Assembly (NCBI GenBank): GCA_050084985.1
Contig: JBITNC010000001.1
Location: 4,216,001 to 4,280,000 of the forward strand
Direction of reading: 5' to 3'
DNA: 64,000 nt
From: Nageia nagi
Lineage: Eukaryota; Pinophyta
Part shown: positions 46,053 through 58,350 of the stretch, piece after piece
Numbering within the stretch: position 1 is the first letter of the stretch
Layout: the number at the start of each line of letters is the position of its first letter
The notes under the pieces: generated by a model
Database searches by the model: none
The model's input: the letters and a program-made list of their open reading frames with translations, nothing else
What the model was told of the DNA's origin: nothing
Translations under genes and position numbers: made by a program

Positions 46053-48720
46053 TTGGAAGCTTGGTTTGGAAGCTCTTCTTCTTGGTGTGGTTGAAGGTAT
46101 TCAACTTGGAGGTCTTGAACCTACTCTTCATTATGAGGTAAAAGGTTTTTAAAGGTATAACCTTTTTTTTGTTAAATGATACTAACATTTTTTTTGTTAG
46201 TTGCAATCTTCTTTATTAATATAATAAGATATTGTTATAATTTCTACATACTAACATTTTTTTGTTAGTATAGTTTGTGGTTAATTTGCTTAAAAATAGC
46301 AATAAAATTTTGTTATGAAGTTTGTAATGAAAGTTTGCATTTTTTTTAAACCCTAGTGTAGAAATTTAATTTTTTTTGTAATTTTTTACAATTAAATGCA
46401 TCCTCTATGTGTGTGTGTGTGTGTGTATTAAAAAAAGGGGAGACAAGTTTTTTTTATTTATATATATACAAAATATGTTTATATATATATATAATGTATT
46501 TTTACATAACAATATCTATTTTCCCAATGTAATTAGTTTGTGGGTGCACTAGACTAATGAAATAGGTTGGAATGGTGAAGTCTATCTTAGGTGGTGACCC
46601 AAAATCCTCTATGTCATGTCAAGCCTTATACCCATTGGTTCTCCTAGGGGATTTATTTTCCTCCACTAGTGTCTATCTATTGGCTACCACCTCCATTTCT
46701 TCTACTATGACTCTCACCTCCCTTTATTGACCTCTATTGTTTAGCTCCCTGCATGACCCTCTTCATTATCTTATGGTTTCAACCCCCTACATGAACTCCT
46801 TTTTTCTTTTTTTTTACCCTTCATGTGGTTGAAATACATCCTCCTCTTACATGTGCTAGCCTCACCCCCCTCATCAACATTCTATATGACTATCACGATT
46901 GTGATTCTCCTCATGGCTACGTTTACTTCCTCTCTCTTTGTAAGGCTTTGCTCCCCTCCTCCATGTACCTATAAAAAACCTCATAGAATGTTTGGTGGTA
47001 GTTGTAGGAAGGCATGAAATGGTTAAACATTTAGGGAAAGCATGACCTCTCTTCTACTACATTGGCATTTAGAGAGCCTCTCTACTCATCATAAGTCTGA
47101 CCCCTCTCCTTCGTGACCTCCCCTCACCTCCACATGGCTACTCTCTTGGCATTTGTCATTCTATGCTCACTTGGCCTCCTTCACTTTATTTTCAACTATG
47201 GGTGCCATTCAATTTTTTCCTTATGCCCTCTCCTTTGTTTGCATTTCCTTTTACCTACCCACCAACCCCTTGTCATTAATGATTAATTAGTGTATGAATT
47301 TTTTTAAAAGAAACCTATCTAGTGCATTAAATTTTCAATATTACTTATAAGCCACCTTTTATTTAATGCACCTAGAAACTTTAAATCTTTGCAAAGCGTA
47401 TACTTAAGTTCTAAAAACTTTTTGATGTCTATCATAAATTACCTTGGGAAGGGTAAAATGTACTTTTATTACTTAAGGTAAGTTTTTATATTTTACTTCA
47501 ATACTTAAACATTTAAAAATTATGTTTAATAATTCAAAACTTGCTTTAATTAACATAATGATAGTACTTTATAAAGTGCTTAAAGTGTTATTTTATAAAG
47601 GTGCAACTTAGACAATGTAGCTTTTTTACCTTCTCATATTACTTAAGTAAAAGAGGTATTGTTTTTACTAATGCTATTTTTTTCTTGAAGGATATTTTTT
47701 TTAAGTAAAAAAGGGGAAAAGTTTATGATTATTTTTATTAATTGTTAAAAGTTAATGATGCATGCTTAGGACTTAAATTTTTAAGATACATGCTTATGAC
47801 TTAAATTCCTTAAGTTAAAAAGATTATTCTTGAGTATTTATCCTTTATGCAAAGTTAACTTATGCAAATTATGGAATTAATGCATGCTTATGCTTAAGTA
47901 TTTATCATTTTTTCTTGCAAAGTTAACTTTGCAAATTTATGGACCTATGTAAAAACATCCTTTAGGGGTTAGTAAACAAAACCTATTAGACTCTTAAAGT
48001 TCTAAGTTATGAATGGATGAAGTTTAATGCACTTTATTCCATATTTAGTACTTCTTATTTATGCAAAATCATAAACATTGAATTTGAGAAACCCTTTAAA
48101 ATAAACACATCCACACATACATTCCACAACATTACATGTTTAGGAAGCCATGAGGTGAGGATAGATGGAATGGAACCTTTAAGTTTGATGATCCAAATGG
48201 TGAAAAGTCTATACTTATAAATTGCTTCTAAGTCCTTTGTTGTTTTGGATATAACTCCAATAGGTGGATAGACATGTGTGTAGTGATACCATATATTTGC
48301 ACCTCCATTTAAAGATTATCCTAATAACCTAGAAGGATAACTTGTAACCTAATCAAGATTAATAATTTGGTTTGGTATACATCATAACTTTAAAAAATAG
48401 TAGGTACTTCTCCTTGTGAGAGTATAATACTACCCAAGGTGAACTAGTTAAGGATTGGTAGTACTTGGGATCCTCTTGTGTGGGCATCCAAGTGAAAGCC
48501 TAATTTTAGATAAAAAAAATAAGCCTCAACAATGTCACTCTACATCTACAATTCTTAGTGATAAGAAATGTATTGGGTTACATAGGTTGTATATTCTTTA
48601 AGTTGTAAAATATTTACACTTGTGAAACAATTAATGAATGTATTTATTATAATTTACTTGAATTAAAACTTATCATGTAATATTATTTTGAAACACATGC
48701 TTATTATTTATTCACATTCT
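46053..48720. other. Long non-coding leader of copia N1
   Basis: About 2.7 kb without recognisable coding sequence. It contains a (TG)n run near 46408-46427 and (TA)n runs near 46459-46493. A strikingly pyrimidine-rich plus strand spans about 46600-47280, and AT-rich sequence with small direct repeats (AAGTTAACTT...GCAAAT) lies near 47850-47940. Copia leaders are usually far shorter, so extra sequence may have been gained here. Confidence 0.6.
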
Positions 48721-48724
48721 TATG

Positions 48725-49685
48725 TAGTAAGTGGGAGATAACTTCTTACCCAAACACATTTTTAAATGGTTTCAACATTGGGATTTGGGAACCATGGATG
48801 AGAGTTGAATTGTATGCAAGGAAGCTTTGGCAAATAGTGAATGAGAATCTTATCACTCATACAAATGAGAAAGCACTTAATACATACAACACAAAGAATG
48901 AGTTGGCCACTTTCATGATTTTTCATGCAATTTCAGATGATGTGCTCTTGATGATTTCCTTTTCAACCTTAGCAAAAGAAGCTTGGGATAAGCTTAAGCA
49001 AATCTACCTTGGTGCAAATTTTTCAAGAAGGTTTACTATTCTCTAAAAGTTATTTCAATCTTGTCAAGGGGAAGATGAAAATGTGGCTATTTACTTGAAC
49101 AAAATCATTGACCTAAGGACCCAACTTATTGCTTGGATCAATGATGAATTCATGGTCTTCATCATTCTTTAAAGCCTTTCTTGGTCTTCATCATTCTTTA
49201 AAGCCTTTCTTTAAAGTTTGAAAAATTTATGAAAGTTATAGAAATAAGGCTTGATGATAAAGAAGAAGTCTTCTCCCTTGAGAACCTTTCTATGCTCCTT
49301 TTGAAGCATGAGGAAACTTTTAATAAAAAGGTGTTGATTTTTTCTTCTATGGATAATAACATTGCTATTAGAGCAACCAAAACTCCTTTCAAGAAGAAGT
49401 TTAACCATCAAAATAAATCATATCCTTCTTCCTTCTAAAGGTTTAAGAAAAGAGGAAATAAAAAGAAAATGAACAATAATAAGAACAATGGTAACAACAA
49501 CCACTTCAAGCAAAGATATGGAAAAGGCAAAGCAAATAATCCAAATCCTAAGGCAAAGTTTGATGGTATTTATAACTATTGTGGCATCCAAGATCACAAA
49601 GAAGTTAATTGCTAAAAAAAAGAAAGAGGAAAAGAACAAAGGCAATGGAAATGTAAAGAAATTCAAAGGAAAGAAGAATATTTAA
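48725..49685 (+). pseudogene. Gag remnant of copia N1
   Basis: It opens with NGFNIGIWEPWMRVELYARK, then AFSTLAKEAWDKLKQIYLG-like sequence (UBN2-type gag). A 29-bp tandem duplication near 49153-49210 shifts the frame before EVFSLENLSMLLLKHEE. A zinc knuckle near 49571-49612 has lost its first Cys (YNYCGIQDHKEVNC). The tail is Lys/Asn-rich. Several stops make it non-functional. Confidence 0.82.
49153..49210. repeat. 29-bp tandem duplication in N1 gag
   Basis: TGGTCTTCATCATTCTTTAA begins at 49153 and again at 49182 with no differences in the repeated part. It is therefore a recent event in an old element, and 29 bp shifts the reading frame. Confidence 0.92.
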
Positions 49686-49729
49686 GGTAGTTTTGCTTCA
49701 AAACTCTACTCCATGTATCACACTTTTTC

Positions 49730-52660
49730 ATGTGATTGGATTATTAACTCTAGTTGCACTAATCACTTATGTTTTGAAAGAGAAAAGTTTGAGAACTTTC
49801 ACAAGTATGAAAAAGATACGATTATGATAGATGATAACTCTATCCTTGAAGTTTAAGGAATTAGGAGTGTCTTGATTCATAAAAAGGTTCTTGAAAATAT
49901 GCTTTATGTTCCTAAGCTAAGGATGAACCTTCTCTCCATGATCCAAGTTGTAAGAAAAGGGTACTCTTTTGAGTTTGACTCTCAATCTTGGTGCATTAAA
50001 AAAGGACTTGCCATGTTGGTTAAAGGGTCAGTGAAAGATGATCTCTACATTATGGATCAAGCTCCTATAAAGATGTGTCTTGCTACAAATGTATGTTCTA
50101 GAGGTAATATTTGGCACCAATGTTTAGGGCACCTTAACCACAAGACTATTAGAATTATGAAAGACAAAGAACTTATGGAAGGTTTATTTTTAATTTCTCC
50201 TTCAAATGGTTTGTATGAGAAGTGCATCCTTAGCAAGATGAATAGACAAAATTTTGAAAAGGATAAGGCAACATAAACATCTCAATCTCTTCAACTTGCG
50301 CATTCAAATTTGATGGGTCTATTCTAGACTAAGTAACTTGAGGGAGCATCTTATATCTTGACCTTTATCAATGACTTCAATAGGATGAATTTTGATTATC
50401 TACTTGGGAAAAAGGATCAAACCTTTGAAATTTTCAAGAATTTTAATTTCTTAGTTGAAAATCAAACTAACCTTCAAATCAAGATGCTAAGATTAGATAA
50501 TGAAGGAGAATATAATAGTAATGGATTTAATGACTATTGTGCTAAGTATGGAATCAAAAGGCAGTTTATAATTTTTTACACTCCTCAATAGAATGGTATT
50601 GCTAAAAGAAAAAATAGGATAATTATGGAGATGGCTAGGTGCATGTTGGATAATCTTCCTAGTTTCTTATGGGGTGAAGTAGTAAGCACTACTATTTACA
50701 CCTTGAATACGTTTCCACAAAAGCTATTTAGGGTAAAACTCCTTTTGAGGCATGGCTAGGAAGAAAACCTAACATTTTTCACCTTACAGTGTTTGGTTGT
50801 GAAGGATTCTCCTACATTATTTCTAAGCAAAGGAAGAAGTTAGACAAAAGGGTTGAAAAATGCATCTTTATGGGTTATGATAGTCAGCATAGAGGCTACA
50901 AGCTCCACTCTCCATCCTATAAAGCAATGTTCATTTTAAGAGATGTCAAGTTCAACGAACTTCTTGAAGAATTTATTTTTAATAAGAATGTAGATGATCT
51001 AGAGGACTCTTCAGTTGCACCTAGCTAGTTGGATATTGATATGAGTAAGTCACCTCAAGAGCAAAATTATCCAACTCAAAGGGTAACAAGGACCATGACC
51101 TTGAATAAATCCTTATTTACCAAAATTAACAACAAGAATAAGCCCTCATCTTTCAAAGATGCTTCTAAGCATAAGTGCTGAATGGAAGCCATCAAAGTGG
51201 AGTATGAGGTACTTATAAAAAATAAAATTTAAGACTTGGTTCCTTATTCTAATGAGAAAAATATAATAGAAATAAGCGGATCTACAAGGTTAAGTACAAT
51301 TTAGTTGGATATATTAAAAAATTCAAGGAAAGGTTAGTAGCCAAAGGTTTTTCTCAAAAATATGATGTAGATTATGATAAAACTTTTACTCCAATGGCAA
51401 AGATGCCCACTGTTAGAATTATCCTTGGTATTTTTGTAGCTCAAGGATGGAAAGTTTTTCAACTTAACATTAAGAGTGCATTTCTCAATGGTGACTTAGA
51501 TGTGGAAATCTTCATGAATCAACTAGAAGGGTTTATCATGGAAGGCAAAGAGTTTTTTGTGTGCAATCTAAAGAAATCATTATATAGACATAAGCAAGCA
51601 CCTAGAGCTTGGTACAAGAAGATTTTAAGATACTTTATAGACATTGAATTCTCTAAGTGCTTTTTTGACTTTGATCTATATGTGCCCAATCAAGAAAAAG
51701 ATATGGTATTAATTCTCATTTATGTAGATGATCTTTTGATTATTGAAAATAATGATAAAATCATTCAAGAGTGCATATCTAAGCTTAAGGCAACATTTGA
51801 AATGATGATCTTGGTCTCTTGCACTATTATCTTGGAATGCAAGTGTATCAATACAAATATTGTACTTATCTTAGTTAATGTAAGTATATATAAAATATCT
51901 TATAGAAGTTTGAAATGGAAGAGTGTAGATATGCTACAATCTCACTCTCTCCTAAAATCATTATTTCTTTGAGCTCTAACTCTTAATTTTCTAATGCTAC
52001 ATCTTATAAGCAATTAATTGGTAGTCTTCTATATTTGACTATTTCTAGGCTATATATTACCTTTGTAGTGAATTTGATGGCTTGATTCATGCAAAAACCA
52101 TATGTTGAGCACCTCAATGTTGTTAAGCAAATCTTGAGGTATGTTGTAGGGATGAAGGATCTTACTCTCAAGTATTCCAAGTTGTCCTCATTTATTCTCT
52201 TAGGGTTCGTAGATTTTAACTATGGGGGAGATAGAGATGATAGAAAATCAACCTTTGCATATGTGTTTAGCATTGGTTTAGGTGCTATATCTTGAACTTC
52301 TAAGAAGTAGCCTACTATTTTCCTTTCCACCATAGAAGCTAAATATTGTGTCATATCTATTGCAGCCCAAGAAGCTATTTGGCTTAGATATCTTCTAAAA
52401 GAAATTAAGTATGAGCAAGTTGGCTCATCCTTGAATTTTTTAGATAATTAATCAGCTATTTTTTTGGATAAAAATCTTGTGTTCCATTAGAGAACAAAAC
52501 ATGTAAAAATATAGGCCCATTTTATCAAAAAGAAGGTTATTGATGGCATCATACACCTAAAGTATTTCCCATCCACCTTGAACTTCGTTGATTTGTTCAC
52601 TAAGCCCCTTCTTAAAGCTTAGTTCTATAAGCTTAGAGATGCTATTGGGTTGGTGAAATT
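49730..52660 (+). pseudogene. Pol remnant of copia N1
   Basis: Protease remnants begin near 49737 with WIINSSCTNH, where the catalytic Asp codon reads Asn and the Gly of DSG is Ser. The integrase zinc-binding region lies at 49872-50276 (WHQCLGHLNHKT). The integrase core is at about 50290-50760, including LRLDNEGEYNS and a TPQ-NGIAKRKN block with a stop inside. RT spans about 51180-51800 with WKVFQLNIKSAFLNGDLDVE and intact YVDD at 51721-51732. RNase H spans about 52090-52640, with RKSTFAYVF and a FTKPL-like end. Frameshifts separate the domains. GGGGGAGTG near 52669 follows the pol end, as in the young copia. Confidence 0.85.
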
Positions 52661-52679
52661 ACACTTAAGGGGGAGTGAA

Positions 52680-53366
52680 TTTTGATTTCTTATGTTAAAT
52701 TCATGATTGTGATGACAACTTCACCTCTAGGATGACTCTCTCTTGTATAGTGTTGATTTTGTTGTACGCCTTCATGGTAAGTTTGCTCTACATGAGAAAA
52801 TTGTTGTATAATTTTTAAATAAAAAGATTAGCTAATCTAGCACTATTCAATTATCCATATATGAGAAATTATTATGTATTTTTTGGCAATATGTAGTTAT
52901 CCATATGTGAGAAAATTGTATGTGCATTTTGTTATGTTCTAGTTTTTAATGATAATCAACACATGTTGTATATATAATAGGTGACTATGAGTTTTATCTT
53001 GGCATATTAATGATGAATTATAGTGCATAATTGATAAATTTATGATGGAATTTGATATGAATATGTTGCATCTAATTAATCTTGTTATTTGAGCTACTTA
53101 TAACTTGCAAGTTCCTTTGAGATTGCAGGTTATTTTGAGTATGTAGGCTCTTGGAGACTCTTCATGACTTCCAATTGGATGAGTACTTCATGTATGTTGA
53201 AATTGTTTGTGATTAATAATTGTATTTGGCAAAGTAGTGAGTCTCAAACTAGATCTTTCTTACTACACAAATATGTAAAAAGTTCTCATCTCCATTGTAT
53301 CTATTTGGAGGAGAACTCTCTTACTTTTTCCATTTTCTCTTATTCACTCTATCCCAATATTTCATT
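52680..53366. other. 3' untranslated region of copia N1
   Basis: About 690 bp between the pol end and the purine tract, AT-rich. It includes an open frame at 53164-53532 that runs into the LTR and matches nothing I recognise, so I take it as chance. Confidence 0.5.
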
Positions 53367-53374
53367 AAGGGAAG
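53367..53374 (+). other. Polypurine tract of copia N1
   Basis: AAGGGAAG lies directly before the 3' LTR start TGTTGGAATG. Confidence 0.75.
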
Positions 53375-53874
53375 TGTTGGAATGTATAATGCATTATTGT
53401 AAAGGTTTTGTATTAATCCTCTTTTTAAATTCATTAATACTTAATGGTATCAATAAATACCTTAAGTATTTAAATGAATATAATAATGTAACTTGTCCTA
53501 CACTCCATGTCATGAGAATGCCCCTTAGGTAAAAGGGAGTTGCATGTCATGCCTTTATACATTAAATAAAAGGGTGATCCAAAGAGGGATTTTGGCCTCT
53601 AAATAGGAGGATCCCTCTTTGTGATCATATACTAATTTGTGGATTAAAGTTATGGTAGAGGATAGTGTTTAGGAGATGAGATTAGAAAGATTGTAAGAAT
53701 GCATATTTGTGAATGAAGTGGGATCTAGTTAGTGGATGTACTCCTAGTTAAAGGAACCACTTACATCTTGAGTTAATTTTTAAAATTATTTTGTATGTTA
53801 TTTAGATGTGATTTGTGAGCTTCAATGTGATCTTGGGAATATAGAGTTGTTTAGTTTATAATGCAACTCTTTTA
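53375..53874 (+). repeat. 3' LTR of copia N1
   Basis: Collinear with 45541-46038. Shared blocks include TTGTAAAGGTTTTGTATTAAT and CTTGTCCTACACTCCATGTC. The last bases (CTTTTA) no longer end in CA. Confidence 0.88.
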
Positions 53875-53879
53875 GTAAG
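53875..53879. repeat. Right target duplication GTAAG of copia N1
   Basis: Identical to 45536-45540. Outer-element sequence resumes directly after it. Confidence 0.85.
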
Positions 53880-54792
53880 CTGAAGGGTAAAGGTCACCTA
53901 CGACTTCTAATATTGTGTGTGATGTATTTGTATTGTATTTAGTTGTTGATGTAATTATGTGAATTATATTCTTAATAAGATTTGGTGTGTGGCTAAATTC
54001 TTATTCTCCATTGTTGAGTTTATTGTTCATACTTTGAGTTACAGAGTTGAATTGTAGAGCAATTCATTTATTTGAAAGTGTTTAATATCTTTAGGCTACC
54101 TTCAAACTTACTCTAGCCATCTTGAGAGGAACATTGCTAGTTCCATCATAATTTTTGAAGAGTAGACATGGTCTTGTCTCACTACATATGGGAATGGTGA
54201 GGCCCTAGAGCCATTCGAAATAACCCAATAGGAGACAATCCTAGTACAAATTCAATTAGTTAATAAAAATATTTTAATTTCTCTAATCTTACTATATTCA
54301 ATAAAATTATATTCTATTAATATAATAGTGTTGTTTATCTCTCTATGGTTGGACATTGGATTATGGAGTAGCTTTTACACTATTTGAATATCATTTGTGC
54401 TTCCAAATTGGGATGTTGCATCTTTGGTGAAGTTTGCATTATTTACTTGCTATTTTTGCTCCCTAATTGGTACGTTTAAATACTAAAAGAATTATATGCT
54501 TATTTAGTGTGTTATTTCTCCCTAACTAGGTCATTAAAACTAGAGAGATACTTTACAATGTTGAATTTATTAATTATTCCATAATTGAGACATTGTATCT
54601 AGAAGTGCATTTTCATTACTTAAGACTTGTTTTTGGATCTCTACCTGAACATTGGATTTGTGTCTAAATTTCTAGATTATCATTGCAAAGTTTATCAATT
54701 CTAGTTATACATTGGAATGCTTGTGCAAAATTGATCTTACTTAGCTAATTTTAAGGTTAGAATACAAACATGCCTCTCCTAGGGTATGTTTG
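53880..54792 (+). repeat. Left LTR of the outer element, 3' portion
   Basis: From about 54098 it aligns with the right LTR from about 61712. Shared blocks are ATCTTGAGAGGAA, GGTGAGGCCCTAGAGCCAT and CTCTATGGTTGGACATTGGA. The end is placed near CAAACATGCCTCTCC by comparison with the right copy and is uncertain by several bases. Confidence 0.72.
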
Positions 54793-56719
54793 AGGATTGA
54801 ACTCAAAAATAGCTCATCATAGGGGTATCAAAGTATTAATTATTCCATCTTGTTAAGAATCAAGGGCATCATTCTTAAAGGATTTTGAAAGAAACTAAAG
54901 AGATACTAAAGAATGGATACCTATATCCCAATGGTATAACATACATATAATTGCTAAAGAGAAGTTGAAGATCTTACCTTCCTTTTTGGGTAAGAATTAA
55001 GGAGTTACTACCAAAGAAGATTGTTGAAAGAGTTGGAAGAGATATAAAGGAATCATTGTGATATTTTATGAGATTGCATTAGCAAGATCACATTACTAGT
55101 TGTTGAGAGTTCTTGTTGTCTTACTGAGGAGTGGGGTTTATCTAACATCATAATGGTCATTATGAAGGAGTTTGAAGAATCATGGAGCCCTATCTCATCT
55201 TTTGGTAATGCATTGGGCATCTCTTGGTCCTAGTTCCAAATTTTGAAGCTTCAAGGAGGTTCATACAACTTGAAGAGGTACATTCTTAAAAAAGTTTTCA
55301 ATTTTCATTTCAATTTGAAGTTTATTCTTGATTTGTTTTTTAGTTTGATGGAGGAATAAGGTGTGTCCAAAGAGTTTTATACCATATAGAGCTAGATGTT
55401 GGTGTTCTAGATCTATTTTAGTAGCCCATTCAGCATTTTGAGAGTTAATGAAGGAGGAAGTTAGTATTTTGGGGGTATTTTATACCCAAACCTATATTTT
55501 GAGATCACTAGGAGGTAGATGTTGGTATTCTAATTAGGTTTTCATGCTTAAAGCTACATTTTGGGACCATTAGATGCTAGATGTTGCATTTATGGGTCAC
55601 TAGAGGCTATACATTACATTATGAAAGGTTTTTTCAAGCTTATCCTTGTATTTTAAGCTCTCTAGAAGGTAAAAATTGGTAAATTAAGCATTTTTTGAAG
55701 GTTAGTTCTACATTTTGAGGCCACCTAAGGGAGCACATTGGCCCACTAGGAGAATGTTTAGGCTTGAATTGTATTTCAAAGTAATTTTTGGATGGAAATT
55801 GATACATTGGATGTATTTTGAGGTCCATTATGCTTTTTGATACCAACTAGAGCTATTTCAAATGATATCTCATCATTTGGAGAGTCCTTGAGGCCAAACA
55901 TTGAGTGTTTTAGAGGTTTTTCAACACTTACTATATTTTGAAGACACGTAAAGTGAAACATTGGCTTATTGAGTCCAATTAGGTATTCTTTCAGCATTCT
56001 AAGTATCACTACTTATAAGTATAAATTTATTTCCATTATGGAAGATAAGTATAGACAATATATGGGGTTTTTATAGACATACTAGGAACTATTTTTTGGT
56101 GAATGCAAAGCCACATATCACTAGAAGGAGGATGTTGGAAAATAGGGTAGTCAATTTGCTATTATTAACTAAAATTCATAGTGGTGTCTACACTAGGGAG
56201 GATTGATAAAGAAACATCTAGATTATTCTATTGTCATGATTAGAATTGGAGCACATAAGTGAGATGTTGGAAGTATAGGAAGCTCTTTTTGATGTAAGAT
56301 TGCAAAAAATTCATACCTTGAGGAATCTTGGTCAATTTTTAAAATTTGGAACTTACTTGACATCATCATTCAACCTAAGTATGTGGACATTGAGCTTCAA
56401 GGAGGCATTTCAAATTCAAAGTTAATTGTTTAGGCCCATAACCCATAGGTTTGAAATTTGCTATTCATTCCATCATGCTAGGACCAAAATTCTAGATTTG
56501 AGTAAATTGAGTAATTTGAGTGTTCAAGAATTTCATATTTATTATTTTTGAATAGGAGAAATATGGAGAAAATAAAAAAGAAAAATAATTTTGATTTTTT
56601 TATTAGGGTAAATTTATTAAAGGGGATTATTTATACAAGGCTTCCAAAACCTATCTTACATTTAGATACTCAAAATATGGATATTTGATACATATTTCAA
56701 ATAGAAAGGGTTAAACATA

Positions 56720-58350
56720 AAGGCTTCTCATACCATACCACTCTTCTTCCTCCTCTATAGGATTTTCACTTGTACAAAAGCATGTTCATTCAAGGTATTC
56801 TACTTGAGAACCTCTGGGATTTTCTTGTGCACTTCAAAAGCTAACCAAAGTACTATAAGCTCTATTTTTGTGAAGCCCTTATCAGCATGAATTGGGATAG
56901 CTTTAGGAATGTCTTCACATCATATGGATATAGATACTTCAACTTTGTTTCCTTTTGATCTTGAAATTATCATCCTAATATTTTTGGATTACTACCTTGA
57001 GTATCCTGATATTGTCCCATTCTTTTGAGTTTCCCCAATCTATGATATCAAAGAAGAATTTGAAAGGCTTTTGTTGGCTAGAGCTACTTCTCACTAGTTA
57101 AGATGGCCTTGGATCCTTTTTAACTATAATTGCTAGAATTTCTAGTACTAGGGCATCATCTATCATAGGTTGGGATCTTTAGGCATATTAGGTGGTGGCT
57201 CCTCCATTATAGGTATAAGCTCCTTTATAATCTTCATAGGTGAGTGTTCTTCCAAAGTAGGTAAGATCTCTTTTGTTATCTCTACAAGAAAAGTCTCTTC
57301 CCCAAACTTCAAGGTTGAATTCTCCCCCATTATCTCTTTAGATGAAATATCCTCCATCATATCCAAAGGCTCATAGTTAGAATCCACACACTCCAAGGAT
57401 GAATTCACCTCCAAAATTGCCTTGGATAAATTATCCTCCATCATCTTCAAGGGCTCATAGTTAAAATACACTAATTAAAGCTTTCAAGTCATTATATTTT
57501 TTAATTATTATTAGTTAGGGCTTTGCTATTGGTTTTGCAACCATCCTTTGGGGGGTGGACTTTCATATTTGATATTCTCTAGAGCTATAGGTGGGGAAGG
57601 GTAATTCAACTACTTAGGGGATGAATAAAATGCATTAGGTTCTAGAGGAACCATTTGTAATAGGATGATTTGATGTGATCCCCTCATAGCATAGAAAACC
57701 AAAATTTTAATTAAGCCTTGATGGAGAGGAAGTTATCCCCTATTCCTATGGATATAGGAATACATTGAATAACATAAGAAAAATAGTAGGTTTACTTGTA
57801 TATTTCCTCTGAAATGGCCCAATAAGGGGAAATGAAAGACACTAATTTCTATGTGTCATCCTTCCAAAGTTAATATTTTAACCAACACCTTGATGACTTC
57901 ATTCCATGGGTATGTAATACCAAACACCACATAGGTGGAAACCATTCTCTTGAAGATAGGTTCACCAAGCTCAAAGAAGTTTTGGACCTCTCTTATGGTA
58001 GAATGAATTTCCCTACAATGGTTGATCCTAGCATTAACCATTCTCATAGCCTATGAGATTAATTATATACTAATCTAGAAGTGATGTCTATCAACCTGCA
58101 CCTGGCCTTCATCCTAATAGCCTACAACCTACCTGTACCACTTTGGGTTATATCCATCAAGAGCCTAAATAAATCCCCTAATTCTCCCATTGCATAGGAT
58201 GCCCCAAACTAATGGTTCTACTTTGAATTTATTTCCATGTTTAGTCTTAGTGCATTTTTACCTTGTCATGATGGTCATCATTTGGAAAACATAATTGCAT
58301 CACCCTAAGAGTTGCCTAGTTAAAACATTGGGTTTTGAGTGGAGAACAAT
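56720..58350 (-). pseudogene. Unknown antisense coding-like remnant in the outer element
   Basis: On the minus strand, 58047-57856 reads REIHSTIREVQNFFELGEPI and continues openly. 57471-57163 is open and acidic, with two copies of a 28-residue unit beginning NYEPL.MMED. Around 57100-56980 it reads SSSSQQKPFKFFFDIIDWGN. The compositional continuity suggests an old antisense gene in the element, but stops interrupt it and no domain is recognised. Confidence 0.35.
57284..57459. repeat. 84-bp (28-codon) tandem repeat
   Basis: GGCTCATAGTT recurs at 57368 and 57452, 84 bp apart. The translated minus-strand copies share NYEPL, MMED and SK motifs. The period is a multiple of three and the frame is kept, which supports former coding function. 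Confidence 0.65.

Larger units (their letters stand above)
45541..53874 (+). mobile_element. Nested copia element N1
   Basis: It has LTRs of about 500 bp at each end, an exact 5-bp GTAAG duplication, a copia primer-binding site, decayed gag-pol in the same direction and a purine tract. It interrupts the left LTR of the outer element. Its LTRs differ by roughly one base in ten by eye. Coding parts have many stops, so it is dead, yet long open stretches survive. An unusually long non-coding leader of about 2.7 kb separates the primer-binding site from gag. Confidence 0.9.
45228..54098. other. 526-bp block present only in the left LTR (interrupted by copia N1)
   Basis: Segments 45228-45535 and 53880-54098 together make about 526 bp that have no counterpart in the right LTR. 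There, the flanking TTTTCTAC and CTTTAAACTT are adjacent. It is either an insertion into the left copy or a deletion from the right copy. The ends CCAC and CTAC hint at a short duplication. No coding or terminal-repeat signature was recognised. Confidence 0.5.

Noticed and set aside
53164-53532. 122-codon plus-strand frame near the 3' end of copia N1
   Set aside because: It runs into the LTR, has no domain, and lies in an AT-rich untranslated region.
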